Shown here: in pieces, positions 24,358 through 35,066 of the stretch
Layout: each line of letters begins with the position of its first letter
How positions within the stretch are numbered: position 1 is the stretch's first letter
NCBI RefSeq assembly: GCF_029893345.1
Contig: NZ_JARXVE010000009.1
Span: 179,819-243,818, forward strand
Length of the DNA: 64,000 bases
Reading direction: 5' to 3'
Source: Mycolicibacterium frederiksbergense
GTDB taxonomy: Bacteria; Actinomycetota; Actinomycetes; Mycobacteriales; Mycobacteriaceae
Notes under the pieces: generated by a model
The model's input: only the letters and a program-made list of their open reading frames with translations
The model's database searches: none
What the model was told of the DNA's origin: nothing
Program-made: the position numbers and the translations under genes

Positions 24358-25524
24358 GTGGGACTCGATGACCGTGAAGCGCTGCAGATACTGCACGACG
24401 CCGTCGACCCTGAGCATGGATCCGAGTCGCTGATCCGCGACTTCTACGCCCAATGGTTTGCCACCGACCTATCGGCGCGCGACCTGTTTCCCCCGGACAT
24501 GGACCGCCAGCGTGACGTGTTCGCCCGCGCCCTGACCTGGCTGTTCGGGGAACTGATCGCCCAGCGCGCCGAGGAGCCGGTGGCCTTCCTGGCCCAGCTG
24601 GGCCGAGATCATCGCAAATACGGTGTGACGCAACAGCATTACGACGCGATGCAGGAGGCGCTGCAGACCACGCTGCGCACCCACCTCGACGCCGACTGGA
24701 ACGACCGACTTGCCGAAGCGACACATGACGCGGTAGCCCTGGTCATCGGGGTGATGCGCGGGGCCGCCGACGCCGAGGAAACTCCGGCCTATTGCGACGG
24801 CACCGTGATCGAGCACCACCGGGTCACCCGCGACGTCTCGGTCATCCGGCTGCAACTCGACCAGCCGCTGTTCTACCACTCAGGCCAGTACGTCACCGTC
24901 CAGGTGCCGCAGTGGCCCCGCCGGTGGCGCTATCTGAGCCCGGCTATCCCGGCCGACCGCTCCGGTGGCATCGAATTCCACGTCCGATCGGTCAGCGGCG
25001 GAATGGTGAGCACCGCCATCGTCGGCGAAACCCGGGTTGGGGACCGGTGGCGGGTGTCCAGCCCGCACGGCGGGATGCAGGTCGACCGCGGTGGCGAGGA
25101 TGTGCTGATGGTGGCGGGCAGCACCGGCCTGGCCCCACTGCGCGCACTGATCATGGACATGACGCTGCATGGGGTCAATCCGCGCGTGCATCTGTTCTTC
25201 GGGGGCCGCTATCCGTGCGACCTGTACGACCTGAAAACACTGTGGCAGATCGCCTCAACCAATCCGTGGCTGTCGGTGACCCCGGTATCCGAATACAGTT
25301 CCGACCCGCCCTGGGCCGCCGACTATCCCGACGTCACACCGCCGCGCGGGCTGCACGTGCGCCAAACCGGCACACTCGCCGAAGTGGTGACCCGATATGG
25401 CAATTGGGGCGATCGCCAGATCCTGATCTGCGGCGGACCGCAGATGGTGGAAACGACGAAAGCCGCCCTGATCTCCAAAGGGGCTCCGCCCGAACGCATT
25501 CAGCACGACCCACTCACCGACTGA
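24358..25524 (+). CDS. Flavohemoglobin, mycobacterial type II (Rv0385-like)
   Basis: A globin fused to a ferredoxin-reductase-like FAD/NAD module, 388 aa. The proximal heme ligand is H85 (LGRDHRKYGV), matching H85 of E. coli Hmp. The FAD region is WRYLSPA rather than the usual RQYS, and the NAD domain has AGSTGLAPLRALI and ICGGPQMVE. These departures are those known for the mycobacterial type II group, whose electron donor and role (reported D-lactate oxidation, electron transfer) differ from classical NO dioxygenases. The GTG start is preceded by TAAAAT (24344-24349) and 8 nt, a good leaderless promoter. The 167 bp upstream hold nothing else recognisable. Confidence 0.9.
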   Translation: MGLDDREALQILHDAVDPEHGSESLIRDFYAQWFATDLSARDLFPPDMDRQRDVFARALTWLFGELIAQRAEEPVAFLAQLGRDHRKYGVTQQHYDAMQEALQTTLRTHLDADWNDRLAEATHDAVALVIGVMRGAADAEETPAYCDGTVIEHHRVTRDVSVIRLQLDQPLFYHSGQYVTVQVPQWPRRWRYLSPAIPADRSGGIEFHVRSVSGGMVSTAIVGETRVGDRWRVSSPHGGMQVDRGGEDVLMVAGSTGLAPLRALIMDMTLHGVNPRVHLFFGGRYPCDLYDLKTLWQIASTNPWLSVTPVSEYSSDPPWAADYPDVTPPRGLHVRQTGTLAEVVTRYGNWGDRQILICGGPQMVETTKAALISKGAPPERIQHDPLTD

Positions 25525-25534
25525 CTGGTATCGA

Positions 25535-26437
25535 ATGGCCGACTTTCAACCTGTCACCCTGCGTGACCCATCGTCATCGCTGACAGCGACGTATGTACCG
25601 GCCGCCGGGATGGTGTGCACATCGCTGGCCGACGACGACGTCGAGTACCTGGGCCAACGTCGCGGACTGCAGGCCTACATCGCAGACGGCAAGACGATGG
25701 GCATCCCGATCCTCTATCCGTGGGCAAACAGGTTGAGCGCCAACGAGTACCGCGTCGACGATACCGTGGTGAGCCTGACCGCCGGGGTGGACGGGGTACG
25801 CAGCGACGCGCACGGCGCACCGATCCACGGCGTGCTGGCCGCCAACCCGGACTGGCAGGTCACCGAGCAATCCGGGAACAGGCTGGTTTCCCGGCTGGAC
25901 TGGGGCGGCAAGCCGCACCTGCTCGCGACGTTCCCGTTCCCGCACATCCTGACCATGACCGTGACGCTGGCCGACCGCACGCTCACGGTCGCAACCACGG
26001 TGACGCCGTCCGGGACAGAGTCGGTGCCGTTGTGCTACGGCTACCATCCGTATCTGACGATTCCCGGTGTGCCGCGCGAGGAATGGCAGTTGCAGACCCC
26101 GACCATGCGACACCTCCTGGTGGATGAACGGGGCATTCCGACCGGCGAAGCCCAGGATTGGACCGCCCGGAGCGAGCCACTGAACACCACCGAGCTGGAC
26201 CACGGCTTCGACCAGGTCCGCGAAGGTTCGGTGTTCGCGCTGGCCGGTGGAGAGCATCGGCTCGAGGTCACCTTCGACCGGGGCTACGGTGCCGCACAGC
26301 TCTTTGCACCACAGAACGACAATGTAGTCGGGATTGAACCGATGGCCGCGCCGACCGATGCGCTGCGCCGCGGGACCTATCCCGTTGCGGTCCCGGGAAG
26401 CCCGGAGACTGCCACCTTTTCGATCACGGTCAACTAG
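25535..26437 (+). CDS. Aldose 1-epimerase (mutarotase) family protein
   Basis: A 300-aa galactose-mutarotase-like beta-sandwich enzyme that would interconvert alpha and beta anomers of a sugar or related compound. Motifs seen: MGIPILYPWANRLSANEY, the active-site His in GAPIHGVLAAN, the second His in LCYGYHPYLTIPG, and a C-terminal glutamate region (NVVGIEPMAAPTDAL). It begins 10 bp after the flavohemoglobin stop and is probably co-transcribed, though no functional link is obvious. Confidence 0.9.
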   Translation: MADFQPVTLRDPSSSLTATYVPAAGMVCTSLADDDVEYLGQRRGLQAYIADGKTMGIPILYPWANRLSANEYRVDDTVVSLTAGVDGVRSDAHGAPIHGVLAANPDWQVTEQSGNRLVSRLDWGGKPHLLATFPFPHILTMTVTLADRTLTVATTVTPSGTESVPLCYGYHPYLTIPGVPREEWQLQTPTMRHLLVDERGIPTGEAQDWTARSEPLNTTELDHGFDQVREGSVFALAGGEHRLEVTFDRGYGAAQLFAPQNDNVVGIEPMAAPTDALRRGTYPVAVPGSPETATFSITVN

Positions 26438-26499
26438 GAGCGTCGGGGTTTCCCTCCTGATCGGCACCACTCGGTAACATCGGCCGAGGCGCGGTCGAG

Positions 26500-26519
26500 A
26501 CATAGACATATGTCTATGT
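26500..26519. promoter_or_regulatory. Perfect 20-bp palindrome, TetR-type operator
   Basis: ACATAGACATATGTCTATGT is fully self-complementary over 20 bp and lies 21 bp upstream of the ATG of the double-TetR gene. The inner AGACATATGTCT is typical of TetR-family sites. It is well placed to autoregulate that gene. Confidence 0.7.
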
Positions 26520-26540
26520 TCGGCACAGCGGAGGCAGCCA

Positions 26541-27757
26541 ATGGGTGAAGCGACAGCGTCGCGAGCACCCACTACTGCTCGTCGGCGGCCGCGCGACCGG
26601 CGGGAGCAGATCCTCCACCACGCCGGTGAGTTGTTCGCGAGTAAGGGCTTCCATGCCGTTCGGATGGAAGACATCGCGGAGGCAGCTGGAATCACCGCGC
26701 GCGCGATCTACCGTCACTTCGACAACAAGCAGGATCTGCTTTCGCAGGTGATCATCCACGATCAGAATCGTGTGCTCATGGTGCTCGATCCTCCGGCCGG
26801 GCCGCTTGCACCGGGTACCAAGAGCCTGGAGGGCCTGCTGCGACGCCTGGTCGAGACATCGCTGGACAGTGCCCGACTGGGACCACTGTGGCAGCGAGAA
26901 GCACGCCATCTCGGTGCCGCCGATTTCGACCGGGTGCGGGCGGACACTCGTCGGATCGGCAAAACCCTGTGCGATGCGATTGAGGCCGCCGATCCCGGGA
27001 CAACCGGATTCCGGGCGGAGATGCGTGCGTGGGCCGTGGTCAGCATCATGGCAAGTTCTGGCCATTTCGACTCGCCGTTGCCGCGTCGCCGACTGGCTGA
27101 CCTACTCCTCTCAGGGGCGCTGGCGGTGATCCGAGCGCCGAGTTATTCAGCCTCCGAAGGCGAAGGCTCGTTTGAGGTAGACAAGCGGAACATCGCGCGG
27201 GCAGCCACTTCGCGGCGCGAACAACTCATCGCAGCCGCGGCACAAGCGTTCCGCAAACGTGGATTTGGTGGCGTAGGCCTCGACGAGTTCGGTATCGCAG
27301 GGCCTGCGGTGTACCGCTACTTTGACAGCAAGGCGGACATCTTGTCCACGATCATCTTGCGGTTGCGGGAATGGGTCGCGCTGGAGAACATGAGGGCATT
27401 GCAGCGCGGCGTCACCGATAACCAGGTCATTGTCGAGCTCGTGCGCAGTTACGTAAGCATCGCAACCACCGCCACCGACCTACTCGCAGTCTCGGTGACC
27501 GAACCCCTCAACCTTCCGCGGAGGGGGCAGCCGAGCGCGACCATCGGATTCTGATGGATGAGATTGCGGGGTGGGTCCGTTGGCTGCGGGTGGCCCGACC
27601 TGAGCTCCCCGAGCCGACGGCTCTCACGCTGGTCAACGCCGCTCGGACGATCATCAACGATGTTGTGCGGGTTTCTTATCTGACTCAGAACCCAACGTTC
27701 AGAACCGAATTGGTTGCCTGCACGCTGGCCACACTCCTCGGTACCGCGTGGATATGA
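26541..27757 (+). pseudogene. Tandem (double-HTH) TetR regulator, frameshifted
   Basis: Two TetR units in one protein. The first (residues ~20-200) has a good HTH (VRMEDIAEAAGITARAIYRH). The second begins near residue 225 (SRREQLIAAAAQAFRKRGF), but its HTH reads VGLDEFGIAGPAVYRYF, about four residues short of the normal helix. The frame ends at 27554 after LNLPRRGQPSATIGF. A one-base gain near 27515-27525 would instead continue into AEGAAERDHRILMDEIAGWV and on to 27757, where the matching C-terminal TetR domain is found. So a single-base deletion (or sequencing error) splits the gene. A palindromic operator precedes it. Confidence 0.75.
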
Positions 27758-27767
27758 GCAGCCGCGA

Positions 27768-28151
27768 CTAACGTCGTCGGCGATGGGCCCCGGGCTGCCA
27801 GAGGACGACGGCCTTCGACGCCACCGAGACATCGTGGCGCTGGTTGGAGCTCAACTGCTCCACCTGTTGGGTCAGCTCAGAAACCCTGGTGCGCAACGCA
27901 TCCACCTGGTTTGTGAGCTCGATGATGCGTTTGATGCCGGCCAGGTTGACGCCCTCATCCTGGGAGAGCCGCTGCACCTCGCGCAGCAGGTCGACATCGC
28001 GTTCCGAATAGCGGCGCCCGCCGCCCGAACTGCGCTCCGGGCTGACCAGGCCGAGCCGGTCGTACGTGCGCAGGGTCTGCGCATGCATACCGGCCAGCTC
28101 GGCGGCCACCGAAATCAGGAACGTTCGGGCTTCTTCTTTGCGCTTACTCAT
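27768..28151 (-). CDS. hspR: Heat-shock repressor HspR
   Basis: MerR-family repressor of the dnaK operon, 127 aa. The sequence is nearly that of mycobacterial HspR: RTFLISVAAELAGMHAQTLR, YDRLGLVSPERSSGGGRRYS, QDEGVNLAGIKRIIELTNQV. It binds HAIR inverted repeats, two of which are seen upstream of dnaK (31861-31881 and 31916-31936). Repression is relieved when DnaK is titrated by unfolded protein. The ATG at 28151 overlaps the dnaJ stop by 4 bp. Confidence 0.97.
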   Translation of the reverse strand: MSKRKEEARTFLISVAAELAGMHAQTLRTYDRLGLVSPERSSGGGRRYSERDVDLLREVQRLSQDEGVNLAGIKRIIELTNQVDALRTRVSELTQQVEQLSSNQRHDVSVASKAVVLWQPGAHRRRR

Positions 28152-29320
28152 ATGTTGCCAGCCCATCCGGCACGCGGGTCGAATCCGCTGGCCCGCTCCG
28201 CTTTCGCGTAGGCCTCCAGGGCTTCGGCCGCTTCCCCTTCCAGGGCCGGCGGAACCGCGACCTTGACCGTCACCAGCAGGTCACCGTGGCCGCCGGAGCG
28301 CTTGGGCACGCCGCGCCCGCGGACCCGAAGGATCCGCCCGTCGGACGTACCCTTGGGCACCCTGACCCCGACTTTGCCGTCCAGGGTTGGAACGGAAAGC
28401 GTTGCACCCAGCGCCAGTTCGTGGAAACTGACCGGCACGCTGACAGTCAGGTCGTCGCCGTCGCGTCCGAACACCTTGTCCGGGCGCACATGCACGGTGA
28501 CATAGAGGTCACCCGAAGGTGCACCCCGCAGCCCGGCTTCACCCTGGCCGGCCAGCCGGATGCGCTGACCGTCCTGCACCCCCGGTGGAATCCGCACATT
28601 GATCGTGCGGGTCCTGGTCGTGACGCCGGTGCCCTGGCACTCGTCGCACGGGTGCTCGATGATCGAGCCGCTGCCCCGGCATTCGGTGCAGGGCTCGGAG
28701 AATCCGAACGCCCCCTGGTTGCGACTGACCACGCCCGAGCCGTTGCAGTTCGGGCACACCTTGGGACTGGTTCCCGGCCGCGCACCGCTGCCGTGGCAGT
28801 TGGTGCAGGGCGCCGGGCTGGTCAGCCGTAGCGGCATGGCCACGCCCTTGGTGGCCTCCAGGAAGGACAGTTCGGTTTCGGTTTCCAGGTCGTTGCCACG
28901 ACGCGGTCGGCTGGGCCGCGGTTGCGCACCGCGGCCGAACAGCCCACCGAACAGGTCACCGATGTTGGCGCCACCGCTTTGCCCTGCCGCGTCGAACAGG
29001 TCGCCGAGGTTGAATTCGGCTCCATCGGAGCCGAATCCGCCGCCGAAGTTGCCGCCGGTGTTGAATCGCCGACCAAAGCCACCGCCGGCGAACAGCCGAC
29101 GGGTTTCGTCATACTCCTTGCGCTTCGCGGGGTCCGACAGAACACTGTTGGCCTCGGACACGATCTTGAATCGCTCCGCTGCACCCGGATCGGGGTTCCG
29201 ATCGGGGTGCAGTTCGGAGGCGAGTTTCCGGTAGGCCTTCTTGATCTCGTCGGCGCTGGCGTCAGAGGAGACGCCAAGCTCCTTATAGAAGTCCTTCTCG
29301 ACCCACTCGCGTTGGGCCAT
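28148..29320 (-). CDS. dnaJ: Chaperone DnaJ (DnaJ1)
   Basis: Hsp40 co-chaperone that delivers substrates to DnaK and stimulates its ATPase. The 390-aa type I DnaJ has the J-domain with HPD (LHPDRNP), a Gly/Phe-rich region (~residues 75-130), four CxxCxGxG zinc repeats (CTNCHGSG, CPNCNGSG, CTECRGSG, CDECQGTG) and the C-terminal substrate-binding domain. It lies between grpE (37-bp gap) and hspR (4-bp overlap), the conserved actinobacterial order. Confidence 0.97.
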   Translation of the reverse strand: MAQREWVEKDFYKELGVSSDASADEIKKAYRKLASELHPDRNPDPGAAERFKIVSEANSVLSDPAKRKEYDETRRLFAGGGFGRRFNTGGNFGGGFGSDGAEFNLGDLFDAAGQSGGANIGDLFGGLFGRGAQPRPSRPRRGNDLETETELSFLEATKGVAMPLRLTSPAPCTNCHGSGARPGTSPKVCPNCNGSGVVSRNQGAFGFSEPCTECRGSGSIIEHPCDECQGTGVTTRTRTINVRIPPGVQDGQRIRLAGQGEAGLRGAPSGDLYVTVHVRPDKVFGRDGDDLTVSVPVSFHELALGATLSVPTLDGKVGVRVPKGTSDGRILRVRGRGVPKRSGGHGDLLVTVKVAVPPALEGEAAEALEAYAKAERASGFDPRAGWAGNI

Positions 29321-29357
29321 GCGCCACCTCCTTACCTCTTCTCTCTAGTTGGTCTGT

Positions 29358-29974
29358 CTAATTGTCTGATTCTGCGGCCTGTGTACCGGTCGCGTCCGTG
29401 TTATCCGCGGGCTCATCCCCATTTTCGGCGTCCGGCACGGTGTCGACGACACCGACCATCGCGTGGCGAACCACTTGATCGCCGACCTTGTAGCCGCGGC
29501 GCATCACGGTGCCGACCACGGGATGGACCCCGTCGCCTTCGTGCTGGACGGCTTCATGCAGCGATGGGTCGAACTCGTCGCCCTCCTCGCCGAACCCGGA
29601 AACACCCAGTCCCTCAAGGGAGCTGACGAACTTGTCGGCCACCGCCTTGAACGGACCCGATTCCAGGTCGCCATGGCTGCGGGCCCGGTCCAGGTCGTCG
29701 AGCACACCCAGCAGCTGGGTGACCACGGCGGCCTTGGCCCGGTCCGCGGTGACCTGCTGATCACGCAGGGAGCGCTTGCGGTAGTTGTCGTATTCGGCCT
29801 TGACCCGCTGCAGCGTGGACTTCAGCTCGGCGACCTCGTCGCTATCGCCAGCCGACTCCGGCGCGGCGGCCGCCGGCCCGCTAGGGGCCGGCGCCGACTC
29901 ACGTACCTCACCGGTGTCGGGATCGACGCGCCGCTTGTCGGTGATGGTCACCGGCTCGTGCGAATCGTTCTCGC

Positions 29975-29978
<4 letters not shown>
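29358..29978 (-). CDS. grpE: Nucleotide exchange factor GrpE
   Basis: Releases ADP from DnaK. A 206-aa protein with a disordered acidic N-terminus rich in Ala/Pro, a long coiled coil (VAELKSTLQRVKAEYDNYRK), and the C-terminal beta domain (GLGVSGFGEEGDEFDPSLHEAV, VGTVMRRGYKVGDQVVRHAM). The C-terminal tail is Asp/Ala/Thr-rich. The start overlaps the dnaK stop by 4 bp, so translation is coupled. Confidence 0.97.
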
Positions 29979-31831
<1,853 letters not shown>

Positions 31832-31860
31832 GATGTTGCCTCCTGATAGACATATAGGGG

Positions 31861-31881
31861 TCTGAGCGGACTGCGCTCAAG
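31861..31881. promoter_or_regulatory. Degenerate HAIR element (HspR site 2)
   Basis: Arms TCTGAGC (31861-31867) and GCTCAAG (31875-31881) separated by exactly 7 nt, the HAIR spacing. The left arm matches the reverse complement of the right arm at 5 of 7 positions. It is about 30 bp upstream of the dnaK ATG, overlapping the likely promoter. Confidence 0.5.
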
Positions 31882-31915
31882 ACTGCTCCGGCCGACTATA
31901 GATTGTCAACCCAGA

Positions 31916-31936
31916 CTTGAGTCTGTATCACTCAAC
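31916..31936. promoter_or_regulatory. HAIR element (HspR site 1)
   Basis: CTTGAGT (31916-31922), 7-nt spacer, ACTCAAC (31930-31936): one base from the consensus CTTGAGT-N7-ACTCAAG. Between it and dnaK the minus strand carries TTGACA (31904-31909) and TATAGT (31895-31900) as promoter-like hexamers, though their spacing does not form one ideal promoter. Confidence 0.85.
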
Positions 31937-32016
31937 TTGTTGTCGATCTGCTCAACGTGGGCGATCCGGGTTTTGTTCCCGGTGTGGCGATCGGGCCGTT
32001 CGGCAATAATGCCGCA

Positions 32017-33744
32017 GTGAAACAGACACCGGAGCAGCAGCTCGTGCAGCGCCTGTGGGATGAGGCCCGGCGCCGGCCGACGCACCTTCGCCCCGGCGGC
32101 CTCCCGCCTGCGTTGCGTGTCCTGGCGATTCTGAGCTGGATCGGCGCGGCGATCATGCTGGCGTTCGGCTTCATTCCCGGGCTCTTCGCCCCTGAGGAGC
32201 ACTCGCTGTTCGACGGCGAACTGGTCTTCCGGTACTCGCCGATCTGGCCTCTGCTCTGCGGTATCGCCGTTGGTTCCGGCGTGGCGGCAGTCGGCTACAT
32301 CTACACCGCCACCGGCGAGAACGCCCCGCGGCACCACGCGGCCCTCGCGTGGTGCGCCGGCGCCGCAACCCCGCTGATTCCCATCCTCGTCCTGGCGATC
32401 GACCGTTCGTGGCAGGCGATTCCGGCGGCCGCTTCCTGGCTGGCCGCCGCCATTCTGGTGACCACCTACCTGCACGTGCGCCGCCGGCCAATCGGTCCAT
32501 GGCCGGCAGTCCTGCTCACCTGCCTTGTCGCCGCACCGTGGATCCCCGCCGTCTACGCGAACATCAAATTCGGGCTCGCACTGAACGCCGACGTGCCTGC
32601 AGATCCCAACGATCTGCTCACGATGCTCATCGCGAACGTTCCGACCCAAACCTATGTTCCCGGCATATCGCTCGCGTTCGTCGCGGCCATGGCCACCGGC
32701 GGCGTGGCGCTTGCCGCACAATCGCGTTCCGCCGTCGCCCACAACGTCTCCCGGCACCGCGCGGGTTGGGGATTCACCGCGGTCCTCTGCGCGATCGCGG
32801 TCGGCATCATCGTGCTCGAGGTCAGCGGCGTCGCCGGGATCTCCTCGGGCTTCCTCGAGGGCTACTGGGCGCTGGGTGACCTGGGCACGTGGCCGCACGC
32901 CATCATCGTCGCGGCCGCGATCGCCTACGGGACGCAGCGCTCATTCCGGTCGCCGCTGAGCCAGCGTGGCGACGTCGCAACGACATTGGCCATCGGCGTG
33001 GCCGCCCTGTCCAACCAGATCGTGATCGCCCTAGTGGTGATCGCGAACCTGTTCGCGGACGCGATCACCGGACCGCGCGAGGACAGCATCGCCCTGCCCA
33101 CCGAAGCCGGGTTCCTGATCAGCTGGATTGCCATCGGCACGTTGGTACCCATCGCGGTACGGGAGCGGTGGCGCGGCACGGTCGGGCAATTGGTCGCCCG
33201 GGTGGGCCTACTGTTCCTGGTCCCCGTCTATATCGGCGTCATGTTCCATTCACTGGGATTCGACTGGCCCGTCGTGTTCTGGGCGAAGCCGTCCCAGGTC
33301 GTCATCTGCCTGACGGTCATCGGTTGTGCTGCAACATTATTCGGCCTCGCCGGGCGCCCGACACCAGTATCGGCCGAGATGGCCAACCGGTTGGTGCTCA
33401 TTCCCCTGCTGATCGTCGTCGGTACGTCGTGGTTGCCGAACGTCATCGCCACCCCGTTGACACCGATCATCGCGGTGACGGCCGCGCTATTCGCGCTGCT
33501 GTGGGCAATGCCGCCGGATTCCGGAAATGCACACACCGGCGTCGTGCTCACGGTGTCAGCGCAGTTGTTGCTGGTCGCTGCCGCTGCTGGTGTCGTCACC
33601 CTCTATTCCGACTTCTCTGCCGACGATCCGACACTCGCGCTGTTGTTGTTCGCCGTCCCACTGAGCGCCCTGCTGTGCGCCAAAGTGGGAACCTCCGAGA
33701 ACAACACCGAGCTTGCATCCGACGCGCCCCAGAATCGGCAATAA
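32017..33744 (+). CDS. Polytopic membrane protein, unknown function
   Basis: A 575-aa protein with roughly 13-14 hydrophobic segments across its length (for example LRVLAILSWIGAAIMLAFGF, LLCGIAVGSGVAAVGYIY, ILVTTYLHV, VLCAIAVGIIVLEVSG, LFLVPVYIGVMFHSLGF, MANRLVLIPLLIVVGTSWL). The N-terminal ~45 residues are basic and polar (MKQTPEQQLVQRLWDEARRR). No catalytic motif is recognised. The GTG at 32017 was preferred to an in-frame GTG at 31957 because the extra 20 residues would lie against the HAIR site and look non-coding. It is divergent from dnaK and shares that control region. Confidence 0.8.
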   Translation: MKQTPEQQLVQRLWDEARRRPTHLRPGGLPPALRVLAILSWIGAAIMLAFGFIPGLFAPEEHSLFDGELVFRYSPIWPLLCGIAVGSGVAAVGYIYTATGENAPRHHAALAWCAGAATPLIPILVLAIDRSWQAIPAAASWLAAAILVTTYLHVRRRPIGPWPAVLLTCLVAAPWIPAVYANIKFGLALNADVPADPNDLLTMLIANVPTQTYVPGISLAFVAAMATGGVALAAQSRSAVAHNVSRHRAGWGFTAVLCAIAVGIIVLEVSGVAGISSGFLEGYWALGDLGTWPHAIIVAAAIAYGTQRSFRSPLSQRGDVATTLAIGVAALSNQIVIALVVIANLFADAITGPREDSIALPTEAGFLISWIAIGTLVPIAVRERWRGTVGQLVARVGLLFLVPVYIGVMFHSLGFDWPVVFWAKPSQVVICLTVIGCAATLFGLAGRPTPVSAEMANRLVLIPLLIVVGTSWLPNVIATPLTPIIAVTAALFALLWAMPPDSGNAHTGVVLTVSAQLLLVAAAAGVVTLYSDFSADDPTLALLLFAVPLSALLCAKVGTSENNTELASDAPQNRQ

Positions 33745-33750
33745 GGCTGT

Positions 33751-33764
33751 TCACCGTTCGGTGA
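33751..33764. promoter_or_regulatory. Small inverted repeat between convergent genes
   Basis: TCACCG-TT-CGGTGA, perfect 6-bp arms, 7 bp after the membrane-protein stop. Could be a weak terminator stem or a regulator site tied to the TetR-tail fragment that starts inside it. Confidence 0.3.
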
Positions 33765-33847
33765 CACCGGTGCTCACCGAGGAACACGCCCGGCAACTGG
33801 CCCAGACCGCGCTGCGGGGGCTACTGCCCGAGCCCGGCAGGCCCTGA
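33761..33847 (+). pseudogene. Short fragment resembling a TetR C-terminal tail
   Basis: A 28-codon GTG-initiated frame reading VLTEEHARQLAQTALRGLLP with terminal EPGRP. This is the kind of ending seen in TetR-family proteins (helix 9 region), but no upstream TetR body is present. Probably a deletion remnant; it ends 3 bp before the stop of the opposing membrane-protein gene. Confidence 0.3.
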
Positions 33848-33850
33848 CGG

Positions 33851-34618
33851 CTACGTTGCCCGCGCGCCGCGCAGCCGCAGCAGTGCCGTCCCAAACCCCC
33901 CGACCACCACCAGCGCCGAGGACACCGGACCACTGACCGCGGCGAACACCCAGCCGGCGACACCGGTGCCCAATACGAACGGCGGTAGCCAGTCGAAGAC
34001 CTGCGACCATGACGGCGCCGGATGCGGCGCGCGGACCTTGGCACGGACGTACTCGGGATAGAACTCGGTGATGGACACCGCGAAGAACAATGCGGCCAGC
34101 TGCAGAATCCAGCCGGTCCAGAAGTTGTCGGTGCTGCCGTAGAGCACGCCACCGACGAAACCGACACACGCCGCGAAGCCGAAGGCCACGGCCCACACTG
34201 CGGTCACCACCATGTTGGTGCGCTTGAACAGTGGTGTGCCCCAACGGTCCGGCGGTGTGACGTCGCGCGCATAGGCCGTCGTATACGGCCGGCCGATCAT
34301 CAGACTGGCGACCGCGAACAGCGCTAGCGAGGCGTTGGTGATCTCCCCCGCCCACATCTCCAGCCACGCCTTCTCGCCGCTGGAGGCCACCAATCCGACG
34401 GCGGCCAGCAGCACGAAGTAGGCCACCCCGACCATCTCCAGCACGTGCAGCGGAATGCTGCGACGCCAGGTCAGCACCAGTACCAGCAGCGAGAGGCCCA
34501 GCGCGGCCGCGACCGCGATCTCGTACCGACCGGGGCCCGCCAGTATCGCCATCAGCGCCCACGGAACGAGCCCGGACAGCGGGGAGTCCAGGAACGCGTC
34601 GAGGGTTTTGCCGAGCAC
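33851..34618 (-). CDS. Membrane protein, unknown function
   Basis: A 255-aa protein with about six membrane segments: LVPWALMAILAG, IAVAAALGLSLLVLVLTW, LEMVGVAYFVLLAAVGLVA, NASLALFAVASLMIG, MVVTAVWAVAFGFAACVGFV, and a C-terminal pair. A central loop carries YARDVTPPDRWGTPLFKRTN. Function is not recognised. I chose the GTG at 34618 because the minus strand has TACAGT and a 7-nt gap before it (leaderless pattern); an in-frame GTG at 34693 would add 25 residues of unusual composition. Confidence 0.75.
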   Translation of the reverse strand: MLGKTLDAFLDSPLSGLVPWALMAILAGPGRYEIAVAAALGLSLLVLVLTWRRSIPLHVLEMVGVAYFVLLAAVGLVASSGEKAWLEMWAGEITNASLALFAVASLMIGRPYTTAYARDVTPPDRWGTPLFKRTNMVVTAVWAVAFGFAACVGFVGGVLYGSTDNFWTGWILQLAALFFAVSITEFYPEYVRAKVRAPHPAPSWSQVFDWLPPFVLGTGVAGWVFAAVSGPVSSALVVVGGFGTALLRLRGARAT

Positions 34619-34722
34619 CGGGCCGACTGTAGGTAACTCAACTGGGAGGGGCCGTACAGGTGCCGTAGAGGCGCAGTAGAGGCCCCGGCTCACGGCCGCT
34701 ATCGCCGCGGTAGCTCAGCAAC

Positions 34723-34745
34723 CCAATTAAAGGCGGACTAATTGG
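34723..34745. promoter_or_regulatory. Inverted repeat in the alkB upstream region
   Basis: Perfect 7-bp arms CCAATTA (34723-34729) and TAATTGG (34739-34745) around a 9-nt spacer, in locally AT-rich DNA. It lies about 100 bp upstream of the membrane-protein start and 320 bp from alkB; a regulator site for either is possible. Confidence 0.4.
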
Positions 34746-34761
34746 TGTGATCTTGCCGACA

Positions 34762-35066
34762 TTACGGAGGGTAGGATGCCATCGGCGAGCGCCGTAACGC
34801 ACCATTGTCTCCAATATCGTTAATAAAAAACATAAGTTTTGCCATAAGTGCGGTTACGTGCGCATTGCCGACCGCAGCTTCGAGCTGTCCGTAGCCCAAC
34901 GCCATCGACTCAGGTGCAGTATTCAGTTGCGCACCTGCGTAAATAGGGAACAGCGGATACCACTTTTCGCGTAGCCGAGTTACTGCCAGCACGGGGTGGC
35001 GCAATTGGATTGCTTTTGCTAGATTTCCTGGAACATCCTTAAATTCAAGAGTCAGGGTTCGCCAAT
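34762..35066 (-). pseudogene. AT-rich tract with a truncated foreign-looking reading frame
   Basis: The ~370 bp before alkB are clearly richer in A/T than the rest. On the minus strand an open frame ending at 34762 reads LEFKDVPGNLAKAIQLRHPV, then LREKWYPLFPIYAGAQLN and HVTALMAKLMFFINDIGD, using codons such as TTT, ATT, AAA and CTT that neighbours avoid. There is no ATG start before it runs into alkB (a TTG occurs at 35004). It could be a decayed transferred gene or simply regulatory DNA of alkB. No other gene is visible in 34619-35066. Confidence 0.3.
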
